Part shown: piece after piece, positions 37,101 through 52,100 of the stretch
Layout: every line of letters starts with the position of its first letter
How positions within the stretch are numbered: position 1 is the stretch's first letter
Source of the DNA: Ectobius pallidus
Taxonomy: Eukaryota > Arthropoda > Insecta > Blattodea > Ectobiidae
DNA: 64,000 nt
Assembly: GCA_964059195.1 (NCBI GenBank)
Contig: CAXKWD010000005.1
Location: 95,927,882 to 95,991,881 of the forward strand
Reading direction: 5' to 3'
The notes under the pieces: generated by a model
Database searches by the model: none
Told to the model about the DNA's origin: nothing
What the model saw: only the letters and a program-made list of their open reading frames with translations
Program-made: the position numbers and the translations under genes

Positions 37101-40100
37101 TTCACAAGTATGCACTACTGTCACAACAAGGCTGTACACTGCAGACAACCAGGTTTTGGCTTTTCCCCAAGTTGAAGTTGCTGAATTGACCTGATTTGAA
37201 TCAAGCGAAGACATTTTTAATAAGGTTACAACCCAACTGAACACCATTCCAAAAGATAAGTTCTGGAAGTGTTTCTAAGAATGGGAAGAACCTCTGGGAG
37301 AAGGGAAATTAGAGTGAATGTATCTAGTATAATTAAAATGTATTTTTACCAACCGAAGGTTTGATTTTTTTTAATGAATCTCATATGATGTACATAAAGA
37401 ACAGATGGGGAAAAGGATATAAGTACCAAAAGCAACATTTTGAGAAAAATGAGAAAAACAGTTCAGTGGCTCATCTGAACAAAATTTTAATTCTTTAGTT
37501 AACTTTAGAAGTTGGTTCTCTACTTTGGAAGTATTTATTTCAATCAAAATCTATTGAGTAATTAAGTAAAATGTTGCTTTCTTCCCCCATTTTTGTTTGC
37601 TTTACAAACTCAGATTCCTATAAAAATTATGGTACTTCACATCCACAAATTTACATGGCCATAAGGTTCTTCTATTTTTTTCTTAACGTATTTTGTGGCC
37701 AGAAACCATATTGGAAATTTTTCTAGTCTACTAAAGCTTGCAGAAATCTGTCCTTGCCTGAAAATTTTAACTTCTTTCCCATTTTCAGTTTGAATGTAAG
37801 TCTTTTCTGTTTTCACAATCTAATTAATTTTTAATTTTCGTGCATTACACTCTACTTATTTATAATTTTGCTGTTGTAAGAATCTGCAACACCACCTGAG
37901 TAAAAAAAATCTTTTTTTAAATTTTTTTTTATTGCAATACCTTACATGGTCTCTCTACACCAGCACTTTTCACAATATCTTGTGGTACCACTGATTGACA
38001 CTTAATTTTTTTCTCTTCTACCACCCCAAAGTCCCGGTTACAGGGTATGGAATCATAGATGCTTTTTGCATAATGTTCTCTCTGGGGTTGTCAACCATCC
38101 CTTATTTCCTGGGAAATCCCATATTTTCACTTAATTTGGACGAAAATACCGAGTCCTATATTTTTCAAGATATATCCCACACTTCCAGAACTCCTGCCAT
38201 TCATTCTTTTAAATTTGTTCGGTTGTTTTGGTATGATATTTTCATAATGGTTGTAATATATGCAATATATTACGGTAGCTGTAATTGATATTTTTGTATT
38301 GACAGGAATGTTTGTATTGTTAATGTAGAGTGATAAATAAATATAATATAATGTTAAAAACAGAAAATATTGATACAGTAAGATATGTGACCACTCATTA
38401 TGTTGTACGGGTAGTAAACTTTGGGCCCCTTATTTTGGGCATTTACTCCTTATTTTCACTTCAGTTATAGGCTACACCACCATCCCTTATTTCCATTTTC
38501 AAGAGGCGACAACCCTATTTCTGTCTATGATTTATTGAAAGCTTCCCTCTTCCATTTAATCATTATTGAATTAGTTTGCTCATTTTGTAACATAAAATAT
38601 TACTGAATCATATTAGAATGCACCCACAGGAATAAAGATACTGCTACCTTAACAGCAGATATACAATTGTTTATGGTGCTTGTATTCTCCACAGATTCAG
38701 TTGTAAGGAGTTGTATCTTGCCCCATTCACTGGCAACTGTACATGCTATATGGTCAGCTACTTGGATTTCTATCTGAGTACCGTTGAATAGGCACGAGGA
38801 CACATTTGTTCCCTCTTCTATGAAAAAAGTGAAAGTGCAATTTTTTGTCACTTATATCCTTTCCCCTGTCCATTCTTCATAATATCTGTTAGTTAAGTCA
38901 GCCATCAATGATAATCATGCAAGAAAGATTCTATCTGCCAGTGTAGTTGGGAAAGCATCAGGATGGACAGCTAATGTCCCAGGTTCAGGTCAAGGAGTCA
39001 GAGGAATTTTTCTTCCAAGTATTCATAGGTAAGTCACGTTTTGTCTTCAGTTGTGTAACTAGTATGGGAATTTGGATCCTCTTAACTATAAATGAGGAAT
39101 TTCTCAGTTTTATTCTAACAGAAATTTTTACACAAACATTTTCACCCGGTTGGAATTCCGAGAGACCATCATAAGAATTTATTCTATCTAAAGATGTCAT
39201 AGTATATCTAAAACTTATAATCTCTTTTTATTAATTCAACAGGTAGTGGCTACCTTTTGTCCAGTTCAACCCCTTGTGCACCTGCCAGTATTGGCCGTTT
39301 TATTCCAATTGCTCCTCGGACTGGAGAAACTCCCAATCTTGCAGGAAATTCACAACAGTTAGGTATGTATTTCTATATGATTTTATTGTATGCCATACAC
39401 TAATAGAAATAATTTATCCATACAGTTGTTAAAACAAAGTTTTTCTAATTTTTCTAAGCCACAAGGCCATCTATATAAGGAACCACAGCTATGGTAGGTT
39501 TAAAACCTCAGCTGCAGATACTCAAAATGGATAATTATACTCGATCAGCTTCCTATAATACGAGGGTGGATTGAAAAGTAGTGTACAATAATTTTTTTTT
39601 TACAAAAATTTTAATAGGTACAATTACAAACAAATGCACACATGAAGGGACATCGTTTGTCTATTTTTCTATATAGTCGCCAAGTTTCTCAACACACTTC
39701 TCCCATCATGATACCAATTTCAAAATACCCTGTTCATAGAAGTCCATTCGGTTGGAGTATAGCCATCTGTATACACTGGTAAAGTTGTGTCGTGCCCTTC
39801 GTGACAAACGCTGTGACATTGATGCTGATGGTGTCAAACTTCTTCACAACAATGCTTGCCCCCATGTTGCTGCAGCTGTTCGTGAGAAAATCAACAAAAT
39901 TTGGTTGGGAGGTGCTCCAGTATCCTCCATACAGTCCAGACCTGGCACCATCGGACTTTCATTTGTTTGGTCCCATGAAGAAATTCCTGGCCGGTAAACA
40001 CTGTGTGTCAGATGCAGAAGTGAAAACAGCAGGCCGCAGATGGCTATACTCCAACCGAACGAACATCTATGAACAGGGTATTTTGAAACTGGTATCACGA

Positions 40101-43100
40101 CGGGAGAAATGTGTTGAGAAACTTGGCAACTATATAGAAAAATAGAGAAAAGATGTCCCTTCATGTGTGCATTTATTTGTAATTCTACCTATTAAACTTT
40201 TTGTAAAAAAAATTATTGTGTGATACTTTTTGATCCACCCTCGTATAATGAGAAGCAAATTGATCTACTGAGGGCATTAAATCTGCATGTTAAAATATTG
40301 AGGGCAGAAATAATAACACAACTGCAGTGATGATCAGTTCACAAGAAGATTTGATCTTTTGGAAGAACTGATGCAAGAGTTACCAAGAACACTAAATCAT
40401 AGCCTATAACATGATACTAGAGGTGCAGGGATAATAACGTGTTTTTATGTTTAATATACAGGGTGTTAATGAATAACACCGAAATATTTTACAGGTGTAT
40501 AGAGGAGACATAGACAAGCAACTTTTATTAGGAGATTTTTGCTCTATGGGTTCAATTTTTCCTATCACAGCATAAAATCTCCCAGGGCATAGCTGCCACT
40601 GACTTCTAACATTTGAAAAAATGCAAAACAAAGGAACTTCGTTGTTAACACTGGAGTTATGAAAAAAAAAAAAAAAAATGCAGTGGAACCAGTCATGTGA
40701 TAAGTCTGTAAATTTTGCAGATTATGGAAACACTAAATTGTGATATAGCTGTTGATGATTGATTAGGAATCAGGTTTTTATCTATCACTAAGAAGGCATG
40801 AAGTCAATTTCATGAAAATGTTAAGCCTATTTCACTGCATTATTGATATATGAGCACCAAATTGTAATGACTAATGCCCTGTAGCATACACATTTTACGT
40901 CACAGAGCGAAAATCTCCTAATAAAAGTTGCTTGTCGATGTCCCCTCTATACACAGGTAACATATTTTGGTGTTATACATTAACACTCTGTATTTTACAC
41001 TTAATTCGTATTTGATGTGAATAATTTTCTTAAAGTTTTAGACCTATGTTTACATTGTGTAATAAATAGGCGCATCTTTTGTGCTTATTACTTCTAAATA
41101 TTAATAAATGTAGGTAATGATAACTTTGCAACAAACTCCTGGTTCTAACAAACAATATCTTTGTAGTCTGTTAATTCTTTAACAATATATTGACATAACA
41201 GTAAGAAATATTCATTATTTTCTATGTTTCCAGTTCTAAAACAAGATACTTCGGTTTTTATCTGGGTCATGCCTGGTGTTCATTTTAGAAATCACAGATT
41301 TGTACCTCGGGCACAGCTTGAAAACTTCAAACCTTTATCAAGACCCCATTTGAGCAACCGAAAGAATGTTCTCTTTCGCTGTACCTATTGTATATACTGA
41401 CATAATGCATATTAAAGGGGCAGGGGATCTTTCCTAGTTACGAAAAGGCCATCAAAAGGAAGTAATGTGTGCCTGCTCAGCGAAAAATACATAACACATT
41501 CAGCATTAGGCTTTGTCAGATATAGCATAACAATATTAAAATAATTATTGTTATTACCAGTAAAATTATTAGTTTTTAAATATTTTCAAATTAAATGGGT
41601 TTTATAAAATGTTATATTTACCATTTAATAGCACCTTCCTATATGTTCATCTTCAAATTTATGCACGTTACAAAATGGATGTTCACTATGCTTGCTCCAA
41701 CCAACTTTTTCCAGATACAAGGGCTGGTCAATAAGTAAGGTCTCCACATTTTTCAAAAATTTTGTAGGGCAATTATCAACTATTTCTCAACATAATTATT
41801 GCCCTCCCGATCCAAGCACTTTTGGAGTCCGTCAGGCAACTTACTGATACCAGTGTTGTAGAAATCACCCGCCTGCTTACTAAGCCAGCTTTGCACCTCT
41901 CCCTTGACTCAAGGGATTGTCATTTTGTTTCCGGAGTGAAATGAGAAACCCACGTTTCATCACCTGTAACAATGGAATCCAAAAATTGTTCCCCCTCTTC
42001 AGCATAACAAGCAAGAAATTCACGAGAAGCCTCCATTTGTTGTCGTTTGTGGTCTTCCGCAACATTCTCGGAACCCACCTCGCACAAACCTTATGGAACA
42101 TCAATTTGTCATTCAAAATGGTCTGTATGGAACCTTTAGAAATGTCAGGAAGCAATAAACAAAGTTCATGAGTAGTGACACGTCAATCTTGTCGCATCAA
42201 TTGACTTTTGCCACCATCTCATCTGTGACGGCTGTTGTTGGTCTCCCACTTCGCTTTTCATCATGAATGTTTGTCCGGCCCTGTTTAAACTCACGAACCC
42301 ATTTGTGCACATTTTTTATGTCCATACATCCCTCTCCATAAACTTCGCAAAGCTGTCTGTGAATTTCAATCAGCGGAACTTTTTTTGCAGTAAGAAACCG
42401 GATGCCGCACTTGCCGGGGGGACGGAAATCGGGAGATCCATTTCAAAAAGCTCTATCTCGGACACTAAAAGATTCAGCGGCTGCAGCAATGGCTTGTTTG
42501 AAAGAGGGGAGATAAGGGACATGGCAGTGGCTCTCTCGTCCGACGTTGTGAGCTTGGGCTAGAGTGTTGGAGACCTTACTTATTGACCAATCCTCGTATA
42601 TATGATTTGTTTGCAAATGAAGTTTCTTTTTTCTTAAAATATAAGTTATGGCATGCTTAAAATATTTCTTGTATATCCAATCACTTCACTTCAGTGCAAG
42701 AAAGTAAAGTAGAGAGTGTTCCCTAAACATTTATTCATAATGTTAAATTGTATTGAAAGTTAACACAGTAAAGTTACATAATATAATTATATGGGGGTTG
42801 AAATTAATACTAATCTTCATTTTTGGTATAACTTATCTGTGCTAGTTTCAGCAACCATCGCTATCATAGCAACAGCTATACTTTAGCTGCTGTGGCACCC
42901 TCCTGTGGATACTAAACAAATTTCGAGAAGAGGTCATCATCGATCGGAATGTCATAGTTCATGAGTTGGTTCTTCTTCTTAGATTAAATTTCTTCTCACA
43001 AACTGACAGTTCTTTGTGACCACAGACAGATTTTAAATGTTCTGGATCTCTTGACTTCATGCTCTGCATCTGAAAAGTGGGCTGCTACTAAGGAGCGCAT

Positions 43101-46100
43101 GAGACACATCAAATATCACAACACTGACAAATCAGCAGGAGCAGCCCACTTTAGGGAGTTCATTGGATTGTGTTTGGCAACTGTCCAGGAGTCAAATTAC
43201 AACATTTGTGCTCATCATTTTTGGGAATAGAGTGCATAGCTGCATGCATGGAAGGTGGAAGCGCCTGAATGATTAGGCAATATAGTATTTGTTCGGGAAT
43301 CTGATTCCTGAGACCTCTTGCGTCACAGCATTGGGACTCATCAGGTCCCGGATTTTGATATGTCATTTTTACTTGGTACATCATGGTCGTTGCCCACTAG
43401 TGCAGATATTCTGATTATGACTCCTAGATTATAAAAATTGTAATTTTTAGGTCATTTTTAGTTGTTTTCCCCATTTTTTTTATTTTTAGGTTTTTTTTTA
43501 GAATTTCATGTACCATATATACTCGAATACTACCCGCATATTTTTTTTCAAAAATCGCGAACGAAAAACTGGGGTGCGGGTATTATTTGAATACAGTAGA
43601 GCCTCGGTAATTCGAGCCCCGGTATTTCGAGGTTCCGTGTAATTCGAGCTGGTCTTAAGAAAATTGAAATTTTCCATAAATCTAGAGTAATATCCCATTT
43701 TTATACGGTGTCCTCATGTAAGTTTTACGCACTTCCGAATGTGTTACATTTTGAGCGTTCATTCAATTTTTCCTTGTACAAAAATGCAGGTAAAACTGTC
43801 CCACTTGGGTTTTCGTTCATAATACACAGAAAATAACCTTGGTTTCAGACTGCTAATGCATTTCTATTACAGATTGACAGGAACCGTAGGTTCGATCTTT
43901 CTTTGTTGGGACCTCGTGGCAATCAATAATTGTACAGTGCATACCATCCTTTCAGAAAAGAATATTGTATTGTACAGTAATCCCTACTCAGCGACAATGG
44001 TAATTTAAAGTGTTTTCCTAGTAGCGCCGCTTTCCCGTTCCACTCCATTAAGGGTCAGACAATGACTTAATCCTTAAAGGATGCCGATGTAGCAAATTGG
44101 AAATGTTTGACAATATATACATACAGGCGTAACACAGGTATATGGGCCTACTATATTGTTTATTTATTTATTATTTAAACCATTATTGTGCTCATTAAAC
44201 ATTTATTTGCGATTTACCCATTAATTTAGTGATATTTCCGTATAATCCGAGTTTTTTGTAATTCGAGGTAGCCTCAGCCCCAATTAGCTCGAATTATCGG
44301 GGTTCTACTGTACTGGACTTCTCTCATCTGAATTTCGAAAATTTTGTACCTCAATATATCACAATGCTTTGTAGTAGCATCACAGTATAGTATAACAGTA
44401 GTGAAGCTATAATGAAAGGAAAATGAAACAAAGAAGATGCTTTCTTATGCACAAGGTCCGCATAGAGATGCCAAACAAACAGTGCAGTATAATTCGAGAA
44501 AAGTTTGGTAAAGTTCGGCGAATTTCCACAATACTTTGACCTTGGGTCGGACCGGGTCGGACGCATGTCATCACGTGTGATTCCCGCAGAATGAAGAGTG
44601 TTGTTGTTGTTGTTGTTGTTGAGGTATTACGCTGCACGTATAAGACGGCGAGATTTCGGCAGGCTGTTCCTACGCACGTTATTTTTATAAGTACCTTTTA
44701 GCCTACCATATTTAATTATTTTATGATATGAAACGTTAATTATAACTGTTTAATTAAGAATAAAACTGGCAAAATAATTTTATATATGGGCCTGTAGATT
44801 TTTTTTTCAGACTTCTTTTCGAAAAATTAGGGTGCGGGTATTATTCGGGAGCAGGTAGTATTCAGGTATATACGGTAATTTTTATGGTCTTTTTTCCACA
44901 TTTCATGTTCTTTGGGTAATTTTTAAAATACAAAGTCGTTATTTCCTAATTTTGTGTTGTTTCTTGCATTATATAGAGTTTTTGTGCATTTATTTACATT
45001 GAATATTATCGGTACTCTAAATAAGCGTAAATAAATAAATCTTGTTATAATTATAATTTGGATACAGAAAGATGTTGTTTGCTGTTTGCTTTTAACCTTA
45101 TGTACCATTAAGTAATTAAACTAAACTAAACTAAACTCTGTGGCGCGACATCCCTGAAGGGACAAGGCCTACCACCCGACCGCTGCGTCATCTACCTATA
45201 GGCAGAGGGCAGGATTGGGGGGCATGTGGTCAGCATGCCGACACCCACGGCCGTTAATGGTGGTTTCCATGACTGGAGCCGCTACTTCTCTATCAGGTAG
45301 CTCCTCAATTGGAATCACGAGGCTGAGTGCACCCCTACCAGACCTCCCTACCTCAGAAAAATCCGAGGAGGTACCGGGGATCGAACCCGGGTTGACGGAT
45401 CCGTAGTCAGCGACGCTAACCACAAGACCATGCTGGCGTTCAATTAAGTAATTACAAGCCTATAATTGAAAAACAACAACAACATAAATATAGAATAAAC
45501 AAATCTGTAGGCCTATACTAGTATTTCCGTACAATTTTTTAGGTATTTTTTAAAATTTGTAGGTCATTTTTTGTATTTTTTGCAGTCATTTTATAGCTCA
45601 GTTTTTAAAGTATTTTTAGGTCATCAAAATCCAGCCCCTGCTCATCAATATTCATAGAGCAGGGTTTGAAGGGGGAAATAGGGCAGTTTTGGTTTCATGT
45701 AGGGCAATATGCAGGCAATAGGGCATTATATGATAGATGCAATATCTTCAATGTATGAAGCAAGCACATCTTCTGCTTCAACGTAATCAGCCAAACTGTT
45801 GACCCCCCGACCAATATTTGAGCAGTCCATCATATTATTTTGTATTGAGTGGCCGGAGTGATTATTTCTTGGTTTTTCCAGTCTCTAGTAGTGCAGATGT
45901 AGAGGTCTTGTATAGAACAACAATTTGACCACCAGTCCTGAATACTGTACAGGTTCATCATGTAGATTAGAATGGCACATTCTTACACATATTTAAGCAC
46001 AAAACAGCACCACAACATAGCAACACAAGTCAATATATTTTAATGCAATATCTGAATCTGAACTTGCAGCAACTTTTCTTTCATCAATTTGTCTCATATC

Positions 46101-49100
46101 TAAATTACAGTCTTTGGAAGAACACCTGTTCAAATTTATACTATATAATCTAGCCAGTCATTTATGTTGTGTTGCTCTTTCTTCTGGCAGTATTTACTTC
46201 AGCATCCTTTTAAGTCTACATATAAAGCCAGAGGTTATGAATATTGCTTCAATTCTGTTATTGTTTAAAAAAACACAAGAGAACATTGAAGATTATAAGT
46301 TACATTAGTATTGCACTACGTCAACAAATGATCATCGAATTAAACTGAGCAACTTATGAAATCTACCAAAGTTTTCTGAACATAAAACATTTTGAAAACT
46401 CTTATGTAATATCTCACATTAAGGAAAAATATGTCATCAGTTCGTCATTGTGGAGTCAAGATTAGCATTTATGTACTGTATTATGGATGAATGAAGTGCA
46501 AAAACACCTAAAAAATTGACATCATTCACTTTCAAGTCAGAGTCTGTTTCACCTTTCTTTTATTGTAGGAGTATGATGGATATTGGTGTGCCACTGGTGA
46601 TATTTTTCTTAGGTTAGAAGAAGCTATTAATTGTCTTCTGCTTGCTAAATAAAATTTTATTTCCAGAAAATTTGTCCAAGTTATCTAGAATCCAAGATAT
46701 AGGGGGTGCTGAGTTATTGAGAGGTGGCTATTGCAAAATGTTGTTCAGCTTGGAAAAATTTCAATTCTATTTTCTTTTTTATCTCTTGAGCAATATTACA
46801 ACTGAGCTATATTTAAAAAGCATTTGTTTTTAAACACTAATAATTCATTTTCTTGGTTATATGTAGTGGCATCAGTAATGACTGGCATACCGGTTGCTCC
46901 ACCACCTGAAGTGGCATCTACATCCGCTGGTACAACAGGGAAGAAAAGGAGATCAGTAGTGACTGGCACACCGCTTGCTCCACCACCTGAAGTGGCATCT
47001 ACATCTGGTGTTGTAACAGGGAAGAAAAGGAGACGAGGGAGACCAAAATCTAAATCTACAGTGTCTAAAGTTCCAGCAGCATCTGGAAATAAATCGGGAG
47101 TTAAAACAAGATCTCAGGATAAGAGCAAAGTTATAACTTTATATGCTGGTGATGGAAGTGATGCAGTAGTGGAATTACAGTCTTCAAGTGTAGAACAAAC
47201 ATCGTCAAGTGTTGGACTGAGTCTTCCAAAGCTATTGGAATCACCGCAGGTGAAAATACTTGGAAAAGGAGCAGAGAGCAGTGTTAATTCATCCAAGAAA
47301 TCAGAGCCTGAAAATCCCTTAGGTGTTCGTAATCTTAAAGAAGCACAGGGAGTTAGTCCAAAGGCAAACAAATCAAAAACTAATGCAGTGAGTAAGACTC
47401 CTAAAGGTAAGAAAGCAAAAACTGTGGATCCTCCGAGTCCACAGCTTGTGTCTTTAGTAAATCTCAGCAAAAACAATATTGTTGTTAACAGCTGTCAAAA
47501 GGCTTCTCCCCAAGTTCCTCGAAGTAGCAGTAAACGTGATAGCAAAAGTACAGGGCTCCAGAAACCTCGGGAGACTCCAAGTTCATCCAGTTATCAAAGA
47601 AGAGCAAGTATAAACTCAAAACGAATGAGTCTGAGTACACCCAAGAGGCGAGTGACTCGAGTACTGGACTTCACGACTCCTCCAAAGAATGGAAACAGTT
47701 CACTCAGGAAAGCAAATACATCTCCCAAAGCTATACAGAGTGCAGTACCTTTTTCTGAGTCATCCCAGAAGGTAGTGACATCCTCCCAAAGAATCAAATC
47801 GTCATCTGTTGTGAGATCATCTTTATTTTCTCCTGAATCTACTAAAACTCCTGCCAAGTCTGAAAATGTTGGTGACCCCTGTAAAGTACCACCCATAGCA
47901 ACACGGAGTCCTGCACCACAGTTAACAGGTGATTGGGATAAAATAACAGGGGTTGGATTAATAATTCATGACACATCTCCTGGTTCACAAGCACCATGTA
48001 ATGGATCCTCATTTGAGGATGATGGTAAGGGAGAAGATGAAGCAGACACAGAGTTGACCAATACAAAAGATAAGAATGAAGAAGCAACTACAAACGTGCA
48101 AAATTCTGATAGTGTTCAAACAACTGCAGCTGAAACTAATTCTAATGAAGATCAGGTAAACACTCCGAACCAATCAAATCTGTCAGTATCCTGTAAACCT
48201 AAATCAAGTGCAACATGGGATGCTGATCTTCGAGCATTAGTGAATGCCGATTATGGAGCAAATGTCTGTGTTCAGAATAATTCCCCTAAAAAGACTTCAA
48301 AGAAAGGAAGAAATGCTTCAAAAAATACAAAAAGTGTTAAACTGAATGAGACCTCCGGAGTTACAGAAAGTGAAGTAAGGAGATTAGAAGATGGTTTAAA
48401 TGATGCCCTGAATGTGTCACATACTCTGCCATCAAATTTGACTGATGAATCTATTCAGCAAGTAACTCTTCACAATGTTCACATTAATAATATGGCAGAT
48501 AAAGAAAACATAAATCAGTCATTGGAAAAAATTTCAGAAACACGAAAAGAAAAAGAGCGTACAGAAGGAAGCATACCATGCAATGAAATAGAAGAAAGTC
48601 AATCAGTAAAGTGTGCAGGGATTGACTGTAAGAAATCTACTGGAAGAAATAATGTTTTGGAAAATTATACTACAGAAAGAAGGGATAGTAGCCATATAGA
48701 AGAAAATGTGCCCCAAAGTGAAACAAAATGTCATTCAGATGAGTCTGTAATAGTTTCTGATTTGGAGGTGTCTGTCAACAAAAATACAACAGTAGCTTGC
48801 ACATCAGAATGTGGAAAAGATGATGAAATATCTGGTGAATTGGAAAATTCACATCCAGGAAAATCTTCCCCTGAAAATATTAGTTTGGAGAAATCTTCAT
48901 CTAAAACCCAGAATATAGTGAATGATAGTTGTGAAGATTTAAATAATGATGAGATTAAGCGTAATGCCTTGAATGAAGAAGCTTCTAGTGAAAAGCCCAG
49001 AAACTGTGAAGATGAAGAGAATTCGGAAGAAGAACATGATAAAAAAGATGATTCCTCAGTTTCTTCTGATTATTCATCTACAAGTGAAAATGAATCTTTT

Positions 49101-52100
49101 GAGTCTAGTACTAATCTCTCCAATAGCTCTAAAGCCATTCAGTCCCCGATGGAATTAAAAACAGCCAAAAAAGCAACTGCAGACCAAGATGTGCAACAGA
49201 CTGCCAGTGATGTGGAGAACAGCTTAGTAACTTACGTGATCCGTACTGAAGGCAAAAGTAATTTGCCAAAAGATCATATTTCTGCAGGTAATAGTGAATT
49301 GAAATCTAATTCAGAAAAGACAACTGAGAATAACACTTCAGAGACACATAAACAGATTTCCACAATCTCAACTGTAAGTTCATCTTCAGATATTCACATA
49401 AGAAGTGAAGAGCTGTGTATTACAACAGAAGTTCGAGCTACAATTTCATCCCATTCAAAAACAAGTTCCTTAACAACAGAGCCTGCAGGAGAGCAGAGCC
49501 ATAACTCGCTGACATTGACAGCAGTTCCTGTTCTTGATACCCCTCAAAAAGAGGATGAAAATGATGTAAGCCCGTGGAAAACCGACATTCCTTCTATGCC
49601 TCTTACACCACGAATGATAAGCCCAAATGCAAAAGACACCCCTCTTACAAAGGTGGTAGCAGGGAGTTATTTTAGCCTTTCTGGAATCGACACACCAACT
49701 TTCCCCCCAACACCACAGATTCCTGTGACACCTTGTTCAAATAACTTTAATGAAGACAGACAAGATGGTTACTCCAGTTGTTCTTCATATTATAAACCCT
49801 CTTCTGAAGAAGGGCTAAATACTTCAGATCAGCCGCTGGAACAGGTGCTAATAGCAGAATGTAACAAGTTAGAAAAACAGCGTGCAGAAAAATCATCTAA
49901 AAATACATGTCAAGAGCAAAATGAAACAAATAGGAACATACAGAACCTTCCTTCAGTTGCAAATGACAGCACTTTGCAAGATACAGAAGACAAAAATGGA
50001 ATCAGTTCTAACCTAACTGAAGTAGATGATATTGCGAAAAATCCTAAAAGGAGTGATTCTCACAAAGAATTTTCAGGTAACAAGCCTACTACAGATTTAG
50101 ATGTCGATAGATCAAGTGAAAGTTTACCACATAATAAAATTATAGAAAGTGTCGATAGACCAGGTGAAATTTTACCACATAATAAAATTATAGAAAGTAA
50201 GTGTCATGAAAAATTGAAGGAAATTTCACATGATACTCACATAGAAAAGACCTTATCACAGAATAGGAATGATGTGAATATTTCTCGTGATAAATCTGAT
50301 GATAAACTTGAACGTGATAAACCTGGTACTTCACATGACAAAGCTGGTAAGAAGCAATCACAAGGTAAATTACAAGATGGACTTACACTTGATAAATCTT
50401 ATAAGGTAGCTGGTGAAATGGGAATAAAAAATCATGAGATGGAACATAATTCACATGGCTCTTCTGAGAAGTCTGAAAAAACAAAAAGCATTACTAAGAA
50501 ATCGAATAAGTTGAAAACAAAGAAAAACATAAAATCTAGCAGTAGAAGATCAAAAACTTTATTAAATACTGCAGTCAGTTGTAGTGACTCAGAGGATGAA
50601 TTTGCTTTAAAAATATCTCAAAGGAGTTCTCACAAAAAAAAGAAGAAAACAAAAACTGAAATGATTGAAGGTTGTCTAAAAGCAGCACGAAAGGAGCTTT
50701 TTGGTTATCGGTCACCGAGCGATGATTATGATTTTGCTTCAAGTGATCATAGTGAGTCTGAAAGGACTCTTCCTACTATCAAGACCAAGGATATATATTC
50801 TAGTGATAGAGTTGAAAATCACTCTGTTACTGGTGTTAAGAAATCTGTACGTTTTGACTGTGATGAGAGAGAAAAAGAAGAACTGTGGTTTAAACTTGAG
50901 GAGAAACGTCTTCGTACTTTAGCTAAGTTGAAGTCAGGGAAGCCTGTTAAGAAACAAGGTAAGAAGACAAAAACTAAAGTTGAGGAAAAACCTGATGTTA
51001 CCGTACCTGGGCCAAAAAATAAAGTGTCTTCAGGTAAGGATTTGTTGTCTATAAATGCACAACTTATCCAAAGAAGATGCACCGATAGTACTACAAACAC
51101 AGATCCACCAAAGGTTGAATCTGTACCAAAAAAGAGGAATCCACACGTACGTGTTGAAGCTATTGCAGAGAGATTAACAAGAGAAAAGAAAGCAATTCCA
51201 GCTAAACCAAAACATAGCTCTAAAAAAACTGTTGAGGAGGAAAATGATAGTGCTGAAGACTTTGGATATCTTCATCTCTCTACTGATGATGAAGGAGCCC
51301 CCTCAGAAGATCCTATTTCTCAAATAGAAATTCAGATGGCTGAATTACATGGGGAAAAAGAAGGTGTAGAGAATGTTGCAACATCGACCCCAATGCAATT
51401 TCAGGATGTATGTAGGGCTTTAGAAAACACACCTTCTCCATCTAAACTGATCGATAGTGAAGTGCAAAATCATGCACCCCATACAGAAAAAATACATCAT
51501 AAGCCGTTCTCAGATAACAAAGCTAGCATCCCAGGAACTCCTATATCAGGAATCGTTAAGACCAGTGGGGTTAGAAAGAGACCAAGATCTGCTGAGAAGG
51601 AAGAGAGTAAAAACAAGAAAATAAAACTTTTATTAGGTTATGATGTAAGTCCAATAAAGAGTACACAGCCTGTAGACAGTGGAATTTTACGAAAACTATT
51701 GACTTCCTCAAAGAAAAAGAGAGCATCACCTGTTAAGAAGAAACAAATATCTCCAAGTAAGGCAGCAAGTAAAATATCTCCTAAACAGAAATCCCCAGAA
51801 AAAGGAAAGCCTAGTTCACCAACTAAGCAAAGAAAACATATCCAGAAAGAATCAAGAAGTAGAAGTAGAGATGAAGGTTCATCTGATGTCAGGAAAGTAA
51901 CAACTCACTCGCAGAAGAAAGACTTACAAGAAGAAAGTTACACAACTGTACCTTCATGTAGAAAGATGAATCTTGATGTAAATGAATGCTATATTGAAAT
52001 CACCTACCCAGATGATGGCCCTAAGGGTTTTAATTTTGAGTTTGGTGATATCTCAAATTTGGGCTTATCGGTAGACCTAGATGAAGATACAGATGGAAAT

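Larger units (their letters stand above)
43513..44875. mobile_element. TA-flanked MITE interrupted by a pogo-like element
   Basis: The ends ccatatatactcgaatacta and the inverse caggtatatacgg match the family at 18379. Without the 717-bp insertion at 43594..44310 it would be about 640 bp, like its relative. Confidence 0.85.

Noticed and set aside
41290..41400. Hammerhead-like wording cttgataaaggtttgaag
   Set aside because: Lacks CTGANGA and GAAA at usable spacing; only a loose resemblance.
45215..45406. Open frame with EVPGIEPGLTDP-like end
   Set aside because: It is the antisense of the SINE tRNA-like head; such strings are a known annotation artefact of SINEs.
46114..46308. 64-codon frame before the giant exon
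   Set aside because: No acceptor/donor pair with matching phase and no recognisable motif.
47114..48087. Long minus-strand open frames opposite the giant exon
   Set aside because: They are antisense shadows of the repetitive coding sequence, without splice or start context.
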